Source: Pyrenochaeta sp. MPI-SDFR-AT-0127 (Eukaryota > Ascomycota > Dothideomycetes > Pleosporales > Cucurbitariaceae). From it: a stretch of 64,000 nt of DNA. The translations under genes were made by a program, and so were the position numbers. The stretch covers positions 1 through 64,000 of the forward strand of contig JAGTJM010000098.1 of assembly GCA_020747015.1 (NCBI GenBank), read 5' to 3'. Shown here in pieces: positions 1 to 10,619 of this stretch. The notes beneath the pieces are model-generated. The model made no database searches and was not told the origin of the DNA. It worked only from the letters and a program-made list of their open reading frames with translations. Positions within the stretch are counted from its first letter, which is position 1, and each line of letters starts with the position of its first letter.

Positions 1-591
1 AGATTCGTCTGACGACCTCCCCCCATCCAGCAATTTTGGAGCCGTAGAATGGCGTGCCAAGAAAAATCATTCCTTTGATCTTTTGCGCGATCGAATTGAT
101 GCTGTCTCCTTCTGCAGCTCCATCGCCGCCATACACAATTTGAGAGAGAACGAGTCCGCCTAGGCTATGGCTTACAACAATGATCGGGCGATCAGTCTGT
201 AGAAGACACAGTCAACCATAACCGCTCCCCTGAGTCTGCACAGAATATCTTACCGTGTTTGTCTGTTTGCGCTCATCGTCGAGGAGGCTGCAGAGCTGTC
301 GTGCGTCATCTGCAACGCTACCTTGAGTAACCTCTGCGGTATCAGAATGTACAACACTGGAGTCATAGCCGAAGCTTAGTATGCGACTCTTTGGAATGTC
401 TTTAGAGAGCATTTCTTTCGGCCATATCACCCCATCTTTTGTCCAAGTCGACTCCCTCCCTCCCCGAAGGCCGTGGACAAACACGATGCTAGTAGAGTTA
501 GCTCAAGACAGAAACGTGCGTCTACCTTAAGTACTTACTCTACTTCTGCCTTATCCCCATCATACCACTTGGTCAAACCGTATTGGGTCAT
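1..591 (-). CDS. SesB/DUF676-like alpha/beta hydrolase, 5' part of a gene cut by the window edge
   Basis: This is the N-terminal part of a serine-hydrolase-like protein of the kind often found alone or at the head of fungal NOD-like receptors. I read three exons on the minus strand: 591-539, 488-254 and 196-1. The introns are 538-489 (GTAAGT...TAG, 50 nt) and 253-197 (GTAAGA...CAG, 57 nt), and the joins keep frame. ATG 591 is the only in-frame ATG after an upstream TAA. The protein starts MTQYGLTKWYDGDKAEVD, then IVFVHGLRGG (oxyanion-hole strand), WTKDGVIWP, RILSFGYDS, and the nucleophile elbow VVSHSLGGLV with Ser in S-H-S-L-G-G, then MIFLGTPFYGS. These steps are typical of the family. The remaining domains, possibly NB-ARC or repeats, lie outside the window. 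It is divergent from the NACHT gene at 936. An earlier 5' exon cannot be excluded. Confidence 0.82.
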
Positions 592-935
592 AGCCAGTTG
601 TTTTGAGATCCTGGGATGGTTAGGCTTGTCAAGACGAGGTGTTGCATACACATTGATCCTCTCGACATAGCATAGCCCGCACTCATATACTTATCGTTTG
701 CGGGCAATGTTTTGGACCCTAGGCTCCAGCTGAGAGGATTGATTATAAATAGAATCACCTCGGCGCTTATGATTCCATTATCAACCAGTTAGAATTTAGT
801 GGCTTGCACGTGACGGTAACCTATATGACCAAAGCTGAGTCTGAATAATTACGGCAAACACTTTTTGACCCCACTCCGGCACTTTTCCACTTCTTGACGG
901 CCACCGCTAGGCCAGCTGAAGCTTCAACACATCCA
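592..935. promoter_or_regulatory. divergent intergenic region between hydrolase and NACHT genes
   Basis: These 344 bases separate two head-to-head start codons, so they must hold both promoters unless an unseen 5' exon is present. A TATA-like TTATAAATAG lies near 743-752 in plus orientation. Base composition is normal and there is no sign of RIP. No specific operator is recognised. Confidence 0.45.
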
Positions 936-3030
936 ATGTCGCATGCACAGAACAGCGTTTGTGAGGAAGCTGCCTACAGCGTTCGTGTTGATAATCGAGG
1001 TCCTGTCAACAACCAAGCCTGGGGGGATATTAATATCAGTACTTCGCTCACCTCATATCAGAAGCTATACTCGCCTAACATAAGATTAGCACACCAATAC
1101 AACAACTACAGCAACGGAGACAACGCGGGGCACCGCAGGCTTCTAGAATGGATATCGTCTACCGACTACCCCGCCCAACAATCCGACATTATAAAGCGCA
1201 GACAGGAGGGAACAGGTCAGTGGTTTTTAGATGCGCCTGAGGTGGCCACGTGGCTCAGCGAACCCCAGGCAACACTCTTCTGCCCGGGAATCCCAGGAGC
1301 CGGCAAGACCATGGTAGCCGCTATCGCGATCGACTATCTGTTAAAATCAGTGCACAGGAGCTCAAATGGAGTTGCTTACGTGTACTGCAACTACAAGGCT
1401 CGGGAGGAGCAGGATGCTTCGCAAATGTTAGCAGCTATCCTCAAGCAGCTGGTGCAGGCTCAACCATCGCTAGTGGAGCCCGTGGAACAGTTGCACGAAA
1501 AGCATGCTGGCAAAGGAACTAGGCCCTCGCCTGGTGAGGTCTTCAGCGTACTCCGAGATGTAATTGCACGTTACTCTACTGTCTATATTATAGTTGATGC
1601 TCTGGATGAATGTCAGGACAGCAACGGCACTCGGCGCCAGTTTCTAGCCAAACTCCGCGATCTCCAGGCGGTACGGGACGTTCGCCTAATGGCCACCTCG
1701 CGTTTCATTCCAGAGATTGTGGACGCGTTTAACGAAGTGCCGAAGCTGGAGGTACAGGCTAGCAAAGAGGATGTGAAGCGCTTCGTGGCTGGCCAGATAT
1801 ACCGACTACCGAGATGTATTCGGCACAACGCTGCGCTGCAGGAGATGGTGCAAGAAAGGATCGTAGAGGTGGTAGACGGCATGTATACTCTTCCTAGCCA
1901 ACTTATAGTGTAACACAGACTTACGTGTTCTTAGGTTTCTTCTCGCTCGCCTCCACACTGATTCGCTGCTAGACAAGAGAACAGCAAAGGACGTAAAGTC
2001 AACGCTAGCTAAGCTCTCAAAAGGCTCGGCCGCACTCGAGGAAGCATACAAGGAGGCAATTCAACGCATAGAAGGCCAGTTAATCGGAGATTACGAACTG
2101 GCCAAAAGAGTACTGTCGTGGATCATGTATGCGAAAAGACCGCTTACCACGGCGGAGATGCGCTGTGCTCTAGCAGTAGAGCCAGACGAGGCGGAGCTCG
2201 ATCCTGAGCATATACCTGATATCGAGGACCTGTTGTCCGTGTGTGCTGGACTGGTCGTTGTCGACGAAGAAAGCGCTGTCATCCGTCTTGTGCATCACAC
2301 CACCCAAGAATACTTTGAACTTATCCAAGATACATGGGATCCAGGCGCTCAACTACATATTGCCTCGACATGCCTCACCTACTTATCATTCAGTATATTC
2401 AAAACTGGTAGCTGCTCCTCAGACGAAGAGTTTGAAGAGAGGCTTCAGGAAAGCCAATTCTTGGACTATGCTGCCAAACACTGGGGAGAGCATGCAACAA
2501 CTGTAGAAGATCACATATGTGAGCTAGCCTGCTCATTTCTTTCCCACAAAGAATTAGTTTCTTGCGCTGCGCAGGTACTCTTACGTATGAAAGACACGTA
2601 TCCGAAGTATAGCCAGGAATACCCCAAGGACAGCACGGGATTGCATCTTACAGCACGATTCGGATTACTAACTGTATTGGAGGCACTGCTCCTAAACCAA
2701 GTAAGAAAGACAGCACTCGTATTAGAAAGAAGAGATGGCTACGGCCAGACTCCCCTATATCTTGCGGCACAACATGGACATCAAAGAATGGTGAAGCTGC
2801 TGCTCGACAAGGGCGCCGACGTCAACGCGCAGGGTGGATCCTACGGCAACGCACTCTACGCGGCTTCAGTTAAAGGCCACGAGCAGGTGGTGAAGCTGCT
2901 GCTCGACAAGGGCGCCGACGTCGACGCACGCTCGTATCTCTACGGCAACGCACTCTACGGAGCTTCGGAAGGAGGCCACAAGCAGGTGGTGAAGCTGCTG
3001 CTCGACAAGGGCGCCGACACCGTACGTTGA
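936..3030 (+). CDS. NACHT-ankyrin NOD-like receptor (STAND NTPase), two exons
   Basis: This is a signal-transducing STAND NTPase of the kind used by fungi in non-self recognition. Exons are 936-1882 and 1935-3030, with the intron 1883-1934 (GTATAC...TTAG, 52 nt). The join completes DGM-FLLARLHTDSLLDKR and gives 680 aa. Residues 1-70 include an Asn-rich stretch (VNNQAWGDINI). The NACHT domain has Walker A GIPGAGKT at 118-125 and Walker B VYIIVDALDEC at 216-226, followed by the sensor-like LMATSR. A winged-helix-like region (YAKRPLTTAEMRCALAV) follows at about 380-400. About four ankyrin repeats lie at roughly 548-680, the last two nearly identical at DNA level. The protein stops in mid-repeat (LLLDKGADTVR), and a GTACGT donor-like site overlaps the end. 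The gene may therefore be truncated, or may once have continued into the repeats at 3057. ATG 936 is the first in-frame ATG. Confidence 0.85.
2788..3018 (+). repeat. 99-bp tandem repeat coding for ankyrin units
   Basis: The stretch GTGAAGCTGCTGCTCGACAA recurs at 2791, 2890 and 2989, an exact 99-bp period (33 codons). Two full units and one partial unit are present. Identity is highest in the KLLLDKGAD helix and lower in the exposed loop, a pattern seen in repeat arrays of fungal NLRs under recombination. Confidence 0.85.
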
Positions 3031-3056
3031 GCGAGCCCAGGGTGACCGATAATCAA

Positions 3057-3200
3057 TCAAGAAGCAAGCAGGCCTCCTGCTTGTTTATATCTATCAATCA
3101 AGCAGCAGAATAGAATAGCCAAGCAAGCAGCAAGCAAGCAGAGTAAGCTGCTTGTTTACTGCTTAATTGCTTGGCTGCTTAACAAGCAGTAGTCCTTGTA
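3057..3200. repeat. CAAGCAG/CTGCTTG inverted and direct repeat cluster
   Basis: The heptamer CAAGCAG and its complement CTGCTTG occur many times in both orientations. CAAGCAGG and CCTGCTTG face each other across 3 nt near 3067-3085, so the DNA can form hairpins. The cluster begins 27 nt after the ankyrin stop and ends where RIP-type AT-rich sequence starts. It may be a transposon or rearrangement junction; no family is recognised. Confidence 0.6.
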
Positions 3201-3464
3201 TATTCGCCCCCTAATCTTAGCACGGTGATAAGGTTTTTAGGTATCTAAAATAGGCTCATTTAATTATGATATTCACCAGCCAACTCTTTAAGTTATCTCT
3301 ATTCTTTATACTAACCTTCCTCCTATTCTGCCGCGCTACTAGCATTGCTAATATTATCCTTATTAGTCGTCTCTTCGTTAATTTCCTTATTAACACCTAT
3401 AAACAGCTTCTCCCTAAACTTAGGTATAATAATACCGCTCTTAATCTATAATATAATAAGTAGC
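3201..3464. other. AT-rich RIP-type sequence, no intact gene
   Basis: TpA-rich sequence with scattered stops. A 61-codon open stretch here shows no family resemblance, so I regard it as chance. It is the left flank of the Harbinger insertion. Confidence 0.5.
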
Positions 3465-3467
3465 TAA

Positions 3468-3505
3468 GGGCCTGTTCGGTTGCTCCGTTTTAAACCTCCG
3501 TTTTG
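3468..3505 (+). repeat. left TIR of PIF/Harbinger element
   Basis: 38 bp starting GGGCCTGTTCGG, matching 6972-7009 in inverse orientation with two transitions. TAA precedes it. Confidence 0.9.
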
Positions 3506-3675
3506 GTGTTGTTTACGGTAACGCGTTATAGCCAGGGTGGCTGCTAGTTACCCTTAGACGCTTGCCCGAATCGAGATGGAAAACGGAGGCCCTATTCGGT
3601 AGCGTTTTGGCCAGTTCCGTTCCATGCAACTTCATCGTTTATGACGTCCATCACTAAGTGAGACCCCTCGTCAAG

Positions 3676-4728
3676 ATGGCCGATCCGCTTACCAACGCGG
3701 TGTTGCAGCGCGTTACCTAGCAGTCGATTTCTATGACGCCCTCACCTACTCCAACTCAGTACACCTGGTCGTTGTCACCTCCGCCTGTACCGTCAACGCC
3801 GCCGCCTCAATTGCGATCACGTACTCCGGGAGGCGTCCCACGGCTTAAATAGGATCCTCGTATAGAGGCTGCCTTATTAAGCTTATTAATAGAAGCTAGA
3901 GAGGTGCATAGATAACAATCAGACAATAGTTGGAAAAAAATTGCGTGGGAGCAAGCCAAAATTGACGTACAGGCTGTTGCTAGTTCGTCTATCGTTACTG
4001 TGCCCTCCCTTAAAAACAAAATAGATAGCTAGAAGAAGGATTAGAGGATATAGGAGCATCTAATTAGCTAATTAGGGTTTAGCGTTAATAAGGACGGCGT
4101 AGTAACTAGCGACAAGGACGCGTTAGAGGCGTACTTTACAGCGCATCTAGAGGCCTCTAAGTTTAAGTATAGACCTCTTAAGTTCGCGGATAAGCTCTAT
4201 TAATTATTTATAGGGTAACTAGCAACTAGGAGTAACGCGGTACTAGTTAAAGATATTATAGGCCTATTAATCAAGAGCTTACCGCCGCTAATAAGTCGAG
4301 CGCTAAGTAAGACATCGTTGTTAGTTATACTAAGTAGTAAACGATCTGCATTATACTTATCAGTTCGAGGCTCCTTATTAAAGCGGCGATTAGCTCCAGC
4401 TAATCGTATCAGCCGCGAGCTTAGAGGACTTACCAATCAGCTTACTAGCCTTATTGCTGTGATAGAGAAGGACTATTAATAAGACGCTATCTAGATTATT
4501 AAGGAGGAGTATAAGGTGCTCTATACTGCCCTTAAGTTTACTATAATTAAGGCGTTTAAGAAGGAATATATCGCCAAATCCTTCTATATAATAAGGCTTA
4601 AATCGCGCTAAAAATAGGTGAGAAAGCTCCTCCTTAAGCGTAAGAGATTTATCGTAGGTATAGATATAGATAGCGAGCAATTTAACAGCGCGATAAGTAG
4701 TATAGAGGGTGAGGGCGGTAGTAGTTAA
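3676..4728 (+). pseudogene. Harbinger ORF1: Myb/SANT-like DNA-binding protein, RIP-broken
   Basis: Reading from ATG 3676 gives a protein-like frame of 350 codons ending at TAA 4726-4728, interrupted by TAG/TAA codons that could come from CAG, CAA or TGG. It starts MADPLTNAVLQRVT, followed by a Pro/Ser-rich stretch. Then comes a Myb/SANT-like block (LLSLLIEAREVH, NSWKKIAWEQAK, SLKNKIDS), then DKDALEAYFTAHLEASKF, which is the conserved tail of that domain in fungal Harbinger-type ORF1 proteins. A basic Ser-rich region follows. The family role is to bind transposon ends and bring in the transposase. It is non-functional here. Confidence 0.72.
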
Positions 4729-5079
4729 GGATACTATAGGCTGGTAAATTAAGTTTAATTCTTTAAAGTTCTATTACCTAGTTTCTAGCGTTACTAGGGC
4801 TGCGTAGGGTAGTAGGAGCTTATAAATATTTATTAAAGGACTTCGAGGCAATACTACAGCTTATTAGGCGTAACCTCTATTTTATTAGCAGATTATATAG
4901 TAAAAAGTTACTATAGTAGACGCAGATCTAGCTATTTCTATTAGGTTTAGAAGGTAAGAGACACCTAAAGGCCTAGTACCGCGTGTTATTTATAGAACTT
5001 AGTACGCTAACCCCCCGCACGAGCTACTATCGCGAGATTTTAAGGATAGTATTATTAAAAAAAAAGTCTATAAATCCTA

Positions 5080-6700
5080 TCTCCCCAACTTTCTACACTT
5101 TATACGACCTCCTAGTTGCCTCGCAATAACTTATCTAAAGCTCGCTTATAATTGCATCCCTCCGCTCATCTATCTACTAACTAGCAGCGTTGGAAATCTC
5201 GCTATCCTCGGATTTAGAGGCAGTATCTTCTTCTCCTTAGTATAGTCTAAAATACGCAAAATCTTCCTCAACTAGATAGAACTTATTAATAAAGTTATAG
5301 ATAGTAACTAAGGCGTATATAATCTTTACTTATATCCCTATTAAAAACTTATGCGATTAATTAAATATCCGCTAACAGCGTTTCTAAATACTAAAAGTTC
5401 GCTCTATAATATTCCTTAAGCTTAAGTGCTAAAAGTTAAACAACTCTCTTATATCCTTAGGCGCGCGCCTAGCCTAGCTAATCTCTTATAAATAATAGCG
5501 TACGCCTCTATACGGCGAGAGCGTAATCGCTTTATTTACGTATCCTGCGTTAGCTAGGAAATAATAACCTTCTAGTGCGTTAAAGCCTCGATATACGGTA
5601 TCGCGGAGGACTCGCCTATTATAGGCGGAGCCCTCCTACCCCGCCAAAACGTAAGTAAAGTTTATATTAAAATCGATAATAGTAAGTACGTTTTAAGTTA
5701 AATTACTATATCTATCGCGGAAGCGCAACTGCTCGCTCGCTAGTACGTGTACTTTAAGATATATCCTATCTAATACTCTAACATAGTCCTTAAAGGCCGG
5801 CCAGCGACGTAGATCGCTGCGAATAGGGTGGCCGATGGGTAGGGGTTGGGTTACCCCGCGGGTTGCCTCTTATTTTAGCTATAACTTTCCTATATTACAA
5901 CGTAATTTAATAACTTTTAGCTTATTTTATAGATCTAATCTATATCTATAACTTTTGTATATAAAATTTCTTTTTAAAAAAATAATTACGTAAGTTATTC
6001 AGGTTTTAAAGCGTGGGTACTGGTGGCCTAATCAAGTGGGTATCGAAAAATGGGTATTGAAATAACTGACGTAATAAAAGATATATTACATAATTAAAAT
6101 TCTAGATTTATAGATCTAGCTAATAGCTATAAAATAAACTAAAATTTACCTAATTTGGACTAGTATTGATAGAGGAATAAATAAAAGAAAGATTAGGGGG
6201 TATACCCACCCGACCAGCCTAGCTGCGAATTACCTTAGATACCTAAGTAGAAGCGGGCCGTATAAGCTCTAGATAGAGTTTAAGTATAGTGTTAAGGACT
6301 TAGTAGAAGTAACTATAACTTAGTAAGCAATTGCCTATAATAACGAGTGAGATAATTCTTAACCTTAACACTATATCTAGCGATCGCCTACACCGATATT
6401 TAACGTTTCTCCACGACGATCTATTACCACAAATATATAAAAAAATAAGCAGTTTCTCCTCTACTAAGGTATAGCTATCCCGAAGGCCTATATCTCTTAA
6501 CGATTAAGTAAGCTTATTAAAAACTAGGCGGCGGAGTCGTACCTTATTAAATAACTGCGTGTCGTTACTTAAACACTTAGATAGCCAACGGTTGCTACGA
6601 TACTAATCGGATTCTCGAGCTTAAACACTAGATAGAGGAGGGTAATAGTCGATAGATAAGATAGCTATTGCAATACTAGCTATAACACCAGCTAGGGCTA
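5080..6700 (-). pseudogene. Harbinger DDE_4-type transposase, RIP-broken and split by a MITE
   Basis: On the minus strand I can read the N-terminal part (YTLVEEKLLIFLYICG, SSWRNVKYR) at about 6560-6230. After the MITE, the catalytic part follows at about 5760-5380: FNINFTYVLAGQEGSA, RVLRDTVYRGFN, GYYFLANAGYVN, ITLSPYRGVRYYL, then LSLRNIIERTF. This order (D in the first strand, D in the LADAGY-type motif, E in the RNVIER-type motif) is characteristic of PIF/Harbinger transposases. In this copy RIP has replaced the Asp in LADAGY by Asn. Many stops break the frame. Both ends are approximate. Confidence 0.75.
5824..6221 (+). mobile_element. hAT-like MITE, copy 1
   Basis: A 398-bp non-autonomous element beginning TAGGGTGGCCGATGGGTA and ending in GGTCGG...CCTA-type sequence, the imperfect inverse of the start. 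The exact 8-bp duplication GCTGCGAA flanks it (5816-5823 and 6222-6229). It has no coding capacity. Its GC-rich ends are unmutated although it sits inside the RIP-mutated Harbinger transposase, so it probably arrived after that RIP episode. Confidence 0.88.
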
Positions 6701-6971
6701 TTATAATAGGCTTTTTAAGCCTAGAGTCTATTATATTACGTAAATAAAATAGAATTAGAGGTAGAAACTAGTATTTAGAATAGCCTCTTATATACTAGAG
6801 GTCTGTTTTACTTAAAAGGGAAGAAAAATAGGGATAGTAAGTACTAAGTAGGGTTTAAATTCTAGTACAGACGCTAATAAAACGGATCCTCTAGTAATAT
6901 TAATAAAACTACTATTTTACTAAATACGCCTCCGTTTGGAGCTCCGTTTTAAAAACTAGACCCTATTTAGG

Positions 6972-7009
6972 CAAAACGGAGGTTTAAAACGGAGTAACCG
7001 AATAGGCCC
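6972..7009 (-). repeat. right TIR of PIF/Harbinger element
   Basis: Inverse of 3468-3505 with two RIP-type transitions; TAA follows at 7010-7012. Confidence 0.9.
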
Positions 7010-7012
7010 TAA

Positions 7013-8447
7013 GCCTTTCTATAATATTCTCGCCTTATTTCTTCTTCTTCCTACTTTTATAAAGGCTATAAACCTTTAATAAATACTAAGATATACTAGT
7101 AGTAGCCTCCTAGTAATTAATAAGAAGTATCTTTAAAGGATTTTTATTCTAGTAGTCTATATAAAGCTATTCTTTTCTAGTCTTTTATATATTATATAGA
7201 CTTAGCCTATACTTATAAACCTAAGAAGAAGTCCCTTAGGCTCTAAGCGGTATATAAATATAATTTTAAAGTCGCTTAGAATTAATTAACTAGTCGCGCT
7301 AGGTAGTAACCTAATAGCTTATCTAGGAGGATTATCTACGCCCTAACTAGTCTTCTATAATCCCTTAGAGTCTATAGGATTTAAATATACGCCGTGTAGA
7401 ACCCCTATTATAACCTTATAGGATTTAAAAACTAAATCTATATCCCGTAAGGTTTAAATAAGACCTAGTCTTAATATAACTTTATAGAAACGTGTAGTAT
7501 AGTATAATATATTTTATATTCTTTAGAGGTATAATATAATAACTATAGTAATAGAAACTAATAGTAATATTATTATAGTATTCGTCGCCTATCTAGCTAC
7601 TAGTAAGTAAGACTAACCTTATAAATACTAATATTACGATAACTACTATTATAAAGACTATATACGTATTTCTATACCGTATTAATAATAGAAGAAGAAT
7701 TTCTATATAAGTAGACTACTACTAAGGGTTAAATAGCTCTAATAGGCTATATTACTATAGTAGCTAAGCTAGGGCTATACTTTATAGCGTTACCTAAGAC
7801 TAGGAGGGGGTAAGGTTCTCCTTATCCTTATTACTATCTTAGATTTCTTCTACTTAGTTAGTTATTACTAGCGCCTTAGCTTTAATATAAAGGCGCTCTT
7901 TACTACTAATAGGGCCGCCTATAATACCTTCTAACCTAAGCTAGCTATCTAGTACTATACTTATAGTATATACGTTAGGATTTACCTTCTTTACTAGCTC
8001 TAGCTAGATACGCTACTCTCTAATATAGAGGGTTTTCTCTACCTAGAAAAGGCTTATATTATAAGATATAAGGTAAAGGTAATCCTAGCCTAGTATATTA
8101 GTAGCTTTATACTATTAATTTACTTAGTATAGCTAATACTTAAAAGTAGCCTTATTTACCTCTATAATCTTTAACTCCTTAGGGTAGAGTAGCTATAGAA
8201 GAGCGGCTATAGCCTTAGTCTAAAGATAGCCTTTTCTACTATAACTCTAGTACTTACCTCTTTTAGCTACCTAGTCCTCTTATTAGAGTCTAGTAATCTT
8301 ATTAGTATATACGCGCCCTAGTAAAGCTATCGCCTAGTAATACTTAATATAAATAGTAGCTAGCTACTATTCGTAGTAGTTAACTAGATTATATATATAG
8401 TAGAATACCTTATTATTAGCGCTAGCTTAGGTTATAGGGTAGTTATA
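7013..8447. other. RIP-type decayed DNA
   Basis: TAG/TAA-dense in all frames and dominated by TA dinucleotides. It continues the sequence into which the Harbinger element inserted. I recognise no protein family here. Confidence 0.6.
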
Positions 8448-8455
8448 CTCCTATA

Positions 8456-8853
8456 TAGGCTGGTCGGGTGGGTATACCCCCTAATCTTTCTTTTATTTAT
8501 TCCTCTATCAATACTAGTCCAAATTAGGTAAATTTTAGTTTATTTTATAGCTATTAGCTAGATCTATAAATCTAGAATTTTAATTATGTAATATATCTTT
8601 TATTACGTCAGTTATTTCAATACCCATTTTTCGATACCCACTTGATTAGGCCACCAGTACCCACGCTTTAAAACCTGAATAACTTACGTAATTATTTTTT
8701 TAAAAAGAAATTTTATATACAAAAGTTATAGATATAGATTAGATCTATAAAATAAGCTAAAAGTTATTAAATTACGTTGTAATATAGGAAAGTTATAGCT
8801 AAAATAAGAGGCAACCCGCGGGGTAACCCAACCCCTACCCATCGGCCACCCTA
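8456..8853 (-). mobile_element. hAT-like MITE, copy 2 (inverted)
   Basis: 398 bp, the reverse complement of the element at 5824, almost free of differences. The 8-bp duplication CTCCTATA lies at 8448-8455 and 8854-8861. It is surrounded by heavily mutated DNA but itself shows little RIP. Confidence 0.88.
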
Positions 8854-8861
8854 CTCCTATA

Positions 8862-10619
8862 GAACTATCTAGGTAGCTAGGGAACTTATAGAAGGGAATA
8901 GACTCCTATAGGCTTACTAGGTCTATAGGAAAGCTATAGTATAGGATTAAGTAGTTAGGTTACCTAGGGTATAGGCTCTCTTAAGTATACTAGTAGCTAT
9001 TACGTATAGAGACCTAGTAGTAGCGTAGAAGTCGTCGCTATTACTAGTATCCTATTTAATAATCTAGGTAACGTTTAGCTTATCCTATAGTAGGATAGAC
9101 TTATAGGTAATCTTTTCTTAATAGGCTACTTTATTACTAGGTAATATAAGGCTAAGATTAAGTTTCTTCTATAGCTATTAAGATATTAGCTTTCTCGTGC
9201 GTATTAGTTTAGTATAGTAGTTATTATTAGTAATAGTAGTAACGTAAGCTAGCTCTTCTTATAACGCTTCCTTAGGCTTACTAATCTCTAATAGCTAAGG
9301 GCTAGCTACGCGTAATACGTCTTAGGTAGCCTAACTTTATAGTTCTATCTCTATATAAATACGCTTTAGTAATAATACTAGGCTAGATAAGGTAGGGCGT
9401 TTTAAAAGAGTAGGTATAGCGTTATAAGGCTTCTATATAGAGGGTAGAAGTTCTTATAAGTCTTATATAAGTAACTATACTATAAATACTAAAGAAGTCT
9501 AGGCGTTATTAGATAGTATATCCTAGGGAAGCGTTTCTCTTAATAGCTAGATAGCTAATAATAATAAGTAGGTAATAAAGATAGGCTTATAGTTACTTAT
9601 ATTATTAGGGATTAGCTATCTAGCGCTATAGCTATAGAATAGAGTATCTAGCTATAAACTTAATATAGTTACCTAGTAAAAGAATAGCTTCTAGTATTAT
9701 TTATCTAAGGGATTATAGGTATAATACTATATAAACCCTCTCTTACTAGTTAGTAGGAAGCTTTACGTACTACTATTAAGATACTCTATAGCCTCTTTTA
9801 GGATATAGGTCTAGTATAAATTAAATAGCTATAACTATAATATATTAGAGGAGGATAGATAATACAAGTAGAAGAGAAGGTATTAGAAAGGTAAGAGAGG
9901 AGAGATAAGATAAATAGGGGTAGAAATAAGGTAGCCTCGCTAAAACTTAAGGTTCTAGCCCTAGCTCTACTAGAACTACCTCTACTAGGAGGGTATATAA
10001 TAAGTATAAAAAGAAAAATAAGGGGGGAGATTTCCCTACGCACTACTTATTATAATAGTAGTAAAACTATATACTTAATTTTATCTTATATAGTATAAAG
10101 AGATATTTTTATAGCTATTTATATATACCCTCTACTTTAGCTCCTTTATAGACTGCGCGCTATTATAGTACTACCTATATAGATCTTTATATATAGTAGA
10201 GAGTATCCTTAAGCCTATTTATTATAGTATAGAAGTATTTTATACTATTATTAAATATTTACTAGTATATAGTATTAGTATATATAAGATATACTATTAA
10301 GGTGTATTATAATCGTAGCTCTATACCTATTTAGATAGTAGCTACCTAGAGTTAACTATATAAACGCGAAGAGATATTATAGTAGCTATAGTAGCGTTTC
10401 TATAGTAGGCTAATATAGAAGAAGAAGTTATATTTCCTATAGTAGAGTCCTAGCCTATATCTAACCTATCTATCTACTATAATAGTAATAAGTATACTAC
10501 GCTATAGGCTAATAGTAGGCCCTATATATAGATAGGGCGTAGATTAAAGTATATCTAGGAATACTACTACTAAGAGTATAGCTAGAATAATCTATAGAAG
10601 AGAGGGTAAGCGCTAAAAG
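8862..10619. other. RIP-type decayed DNA
   Basis: No intact gene. The longest open stretch (9798-10043, minus) has low-complexity, Ser/Tyr/Ile-rich composition and looks accidental. Confidence 0.55.

Larger units (their letters stand above)
3468..7009. mobile_element. decayed PIF/Harbinger DNA transposon with TIRs and TAA duplication
   Basis: The element is 3542 bp including a nested MITE. Its ends are 38-bp inverted repeats starting GGGCCTRTTCGGTTRCTCCG; the two copies differ only by two RIP-type transitions. The flanks carry the 3-bp duplication TAA (3465-3467 and 7010-7012), the hallmark of PIF/Harbinger. Inside are a Myb/SANT-like ORF on the plus strand and a DDE_4-type transposase on the minus strand, the two-gene layout of the superfamily. 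Both are broken by stops. A TIR-like subterminal stretch recurs near 3586-3615. The MITE at 5824-6221 is a later insertion. Confidence 0.85.

Noticed and set aside
3266..3451. 61-codon plus-strand open frame with hydrophobic residues
   Set aside because: The T-rich, RIP-type DNA gives Leu/Phe/Ile by chance. No motif, and no ATG context or neighbours supporting a gene.
3807..4680. three minus-strand open frames of 70-96 codons
   Set aside because: They are shadows of the plus-strand Myb-like ORF of the Harbinger element.
9798..10043. 81-codon minus-strand frame, Ser/Tyr-rich
   Set aside because: Low-complexity composition in RIP-mutated DNA with no family features.
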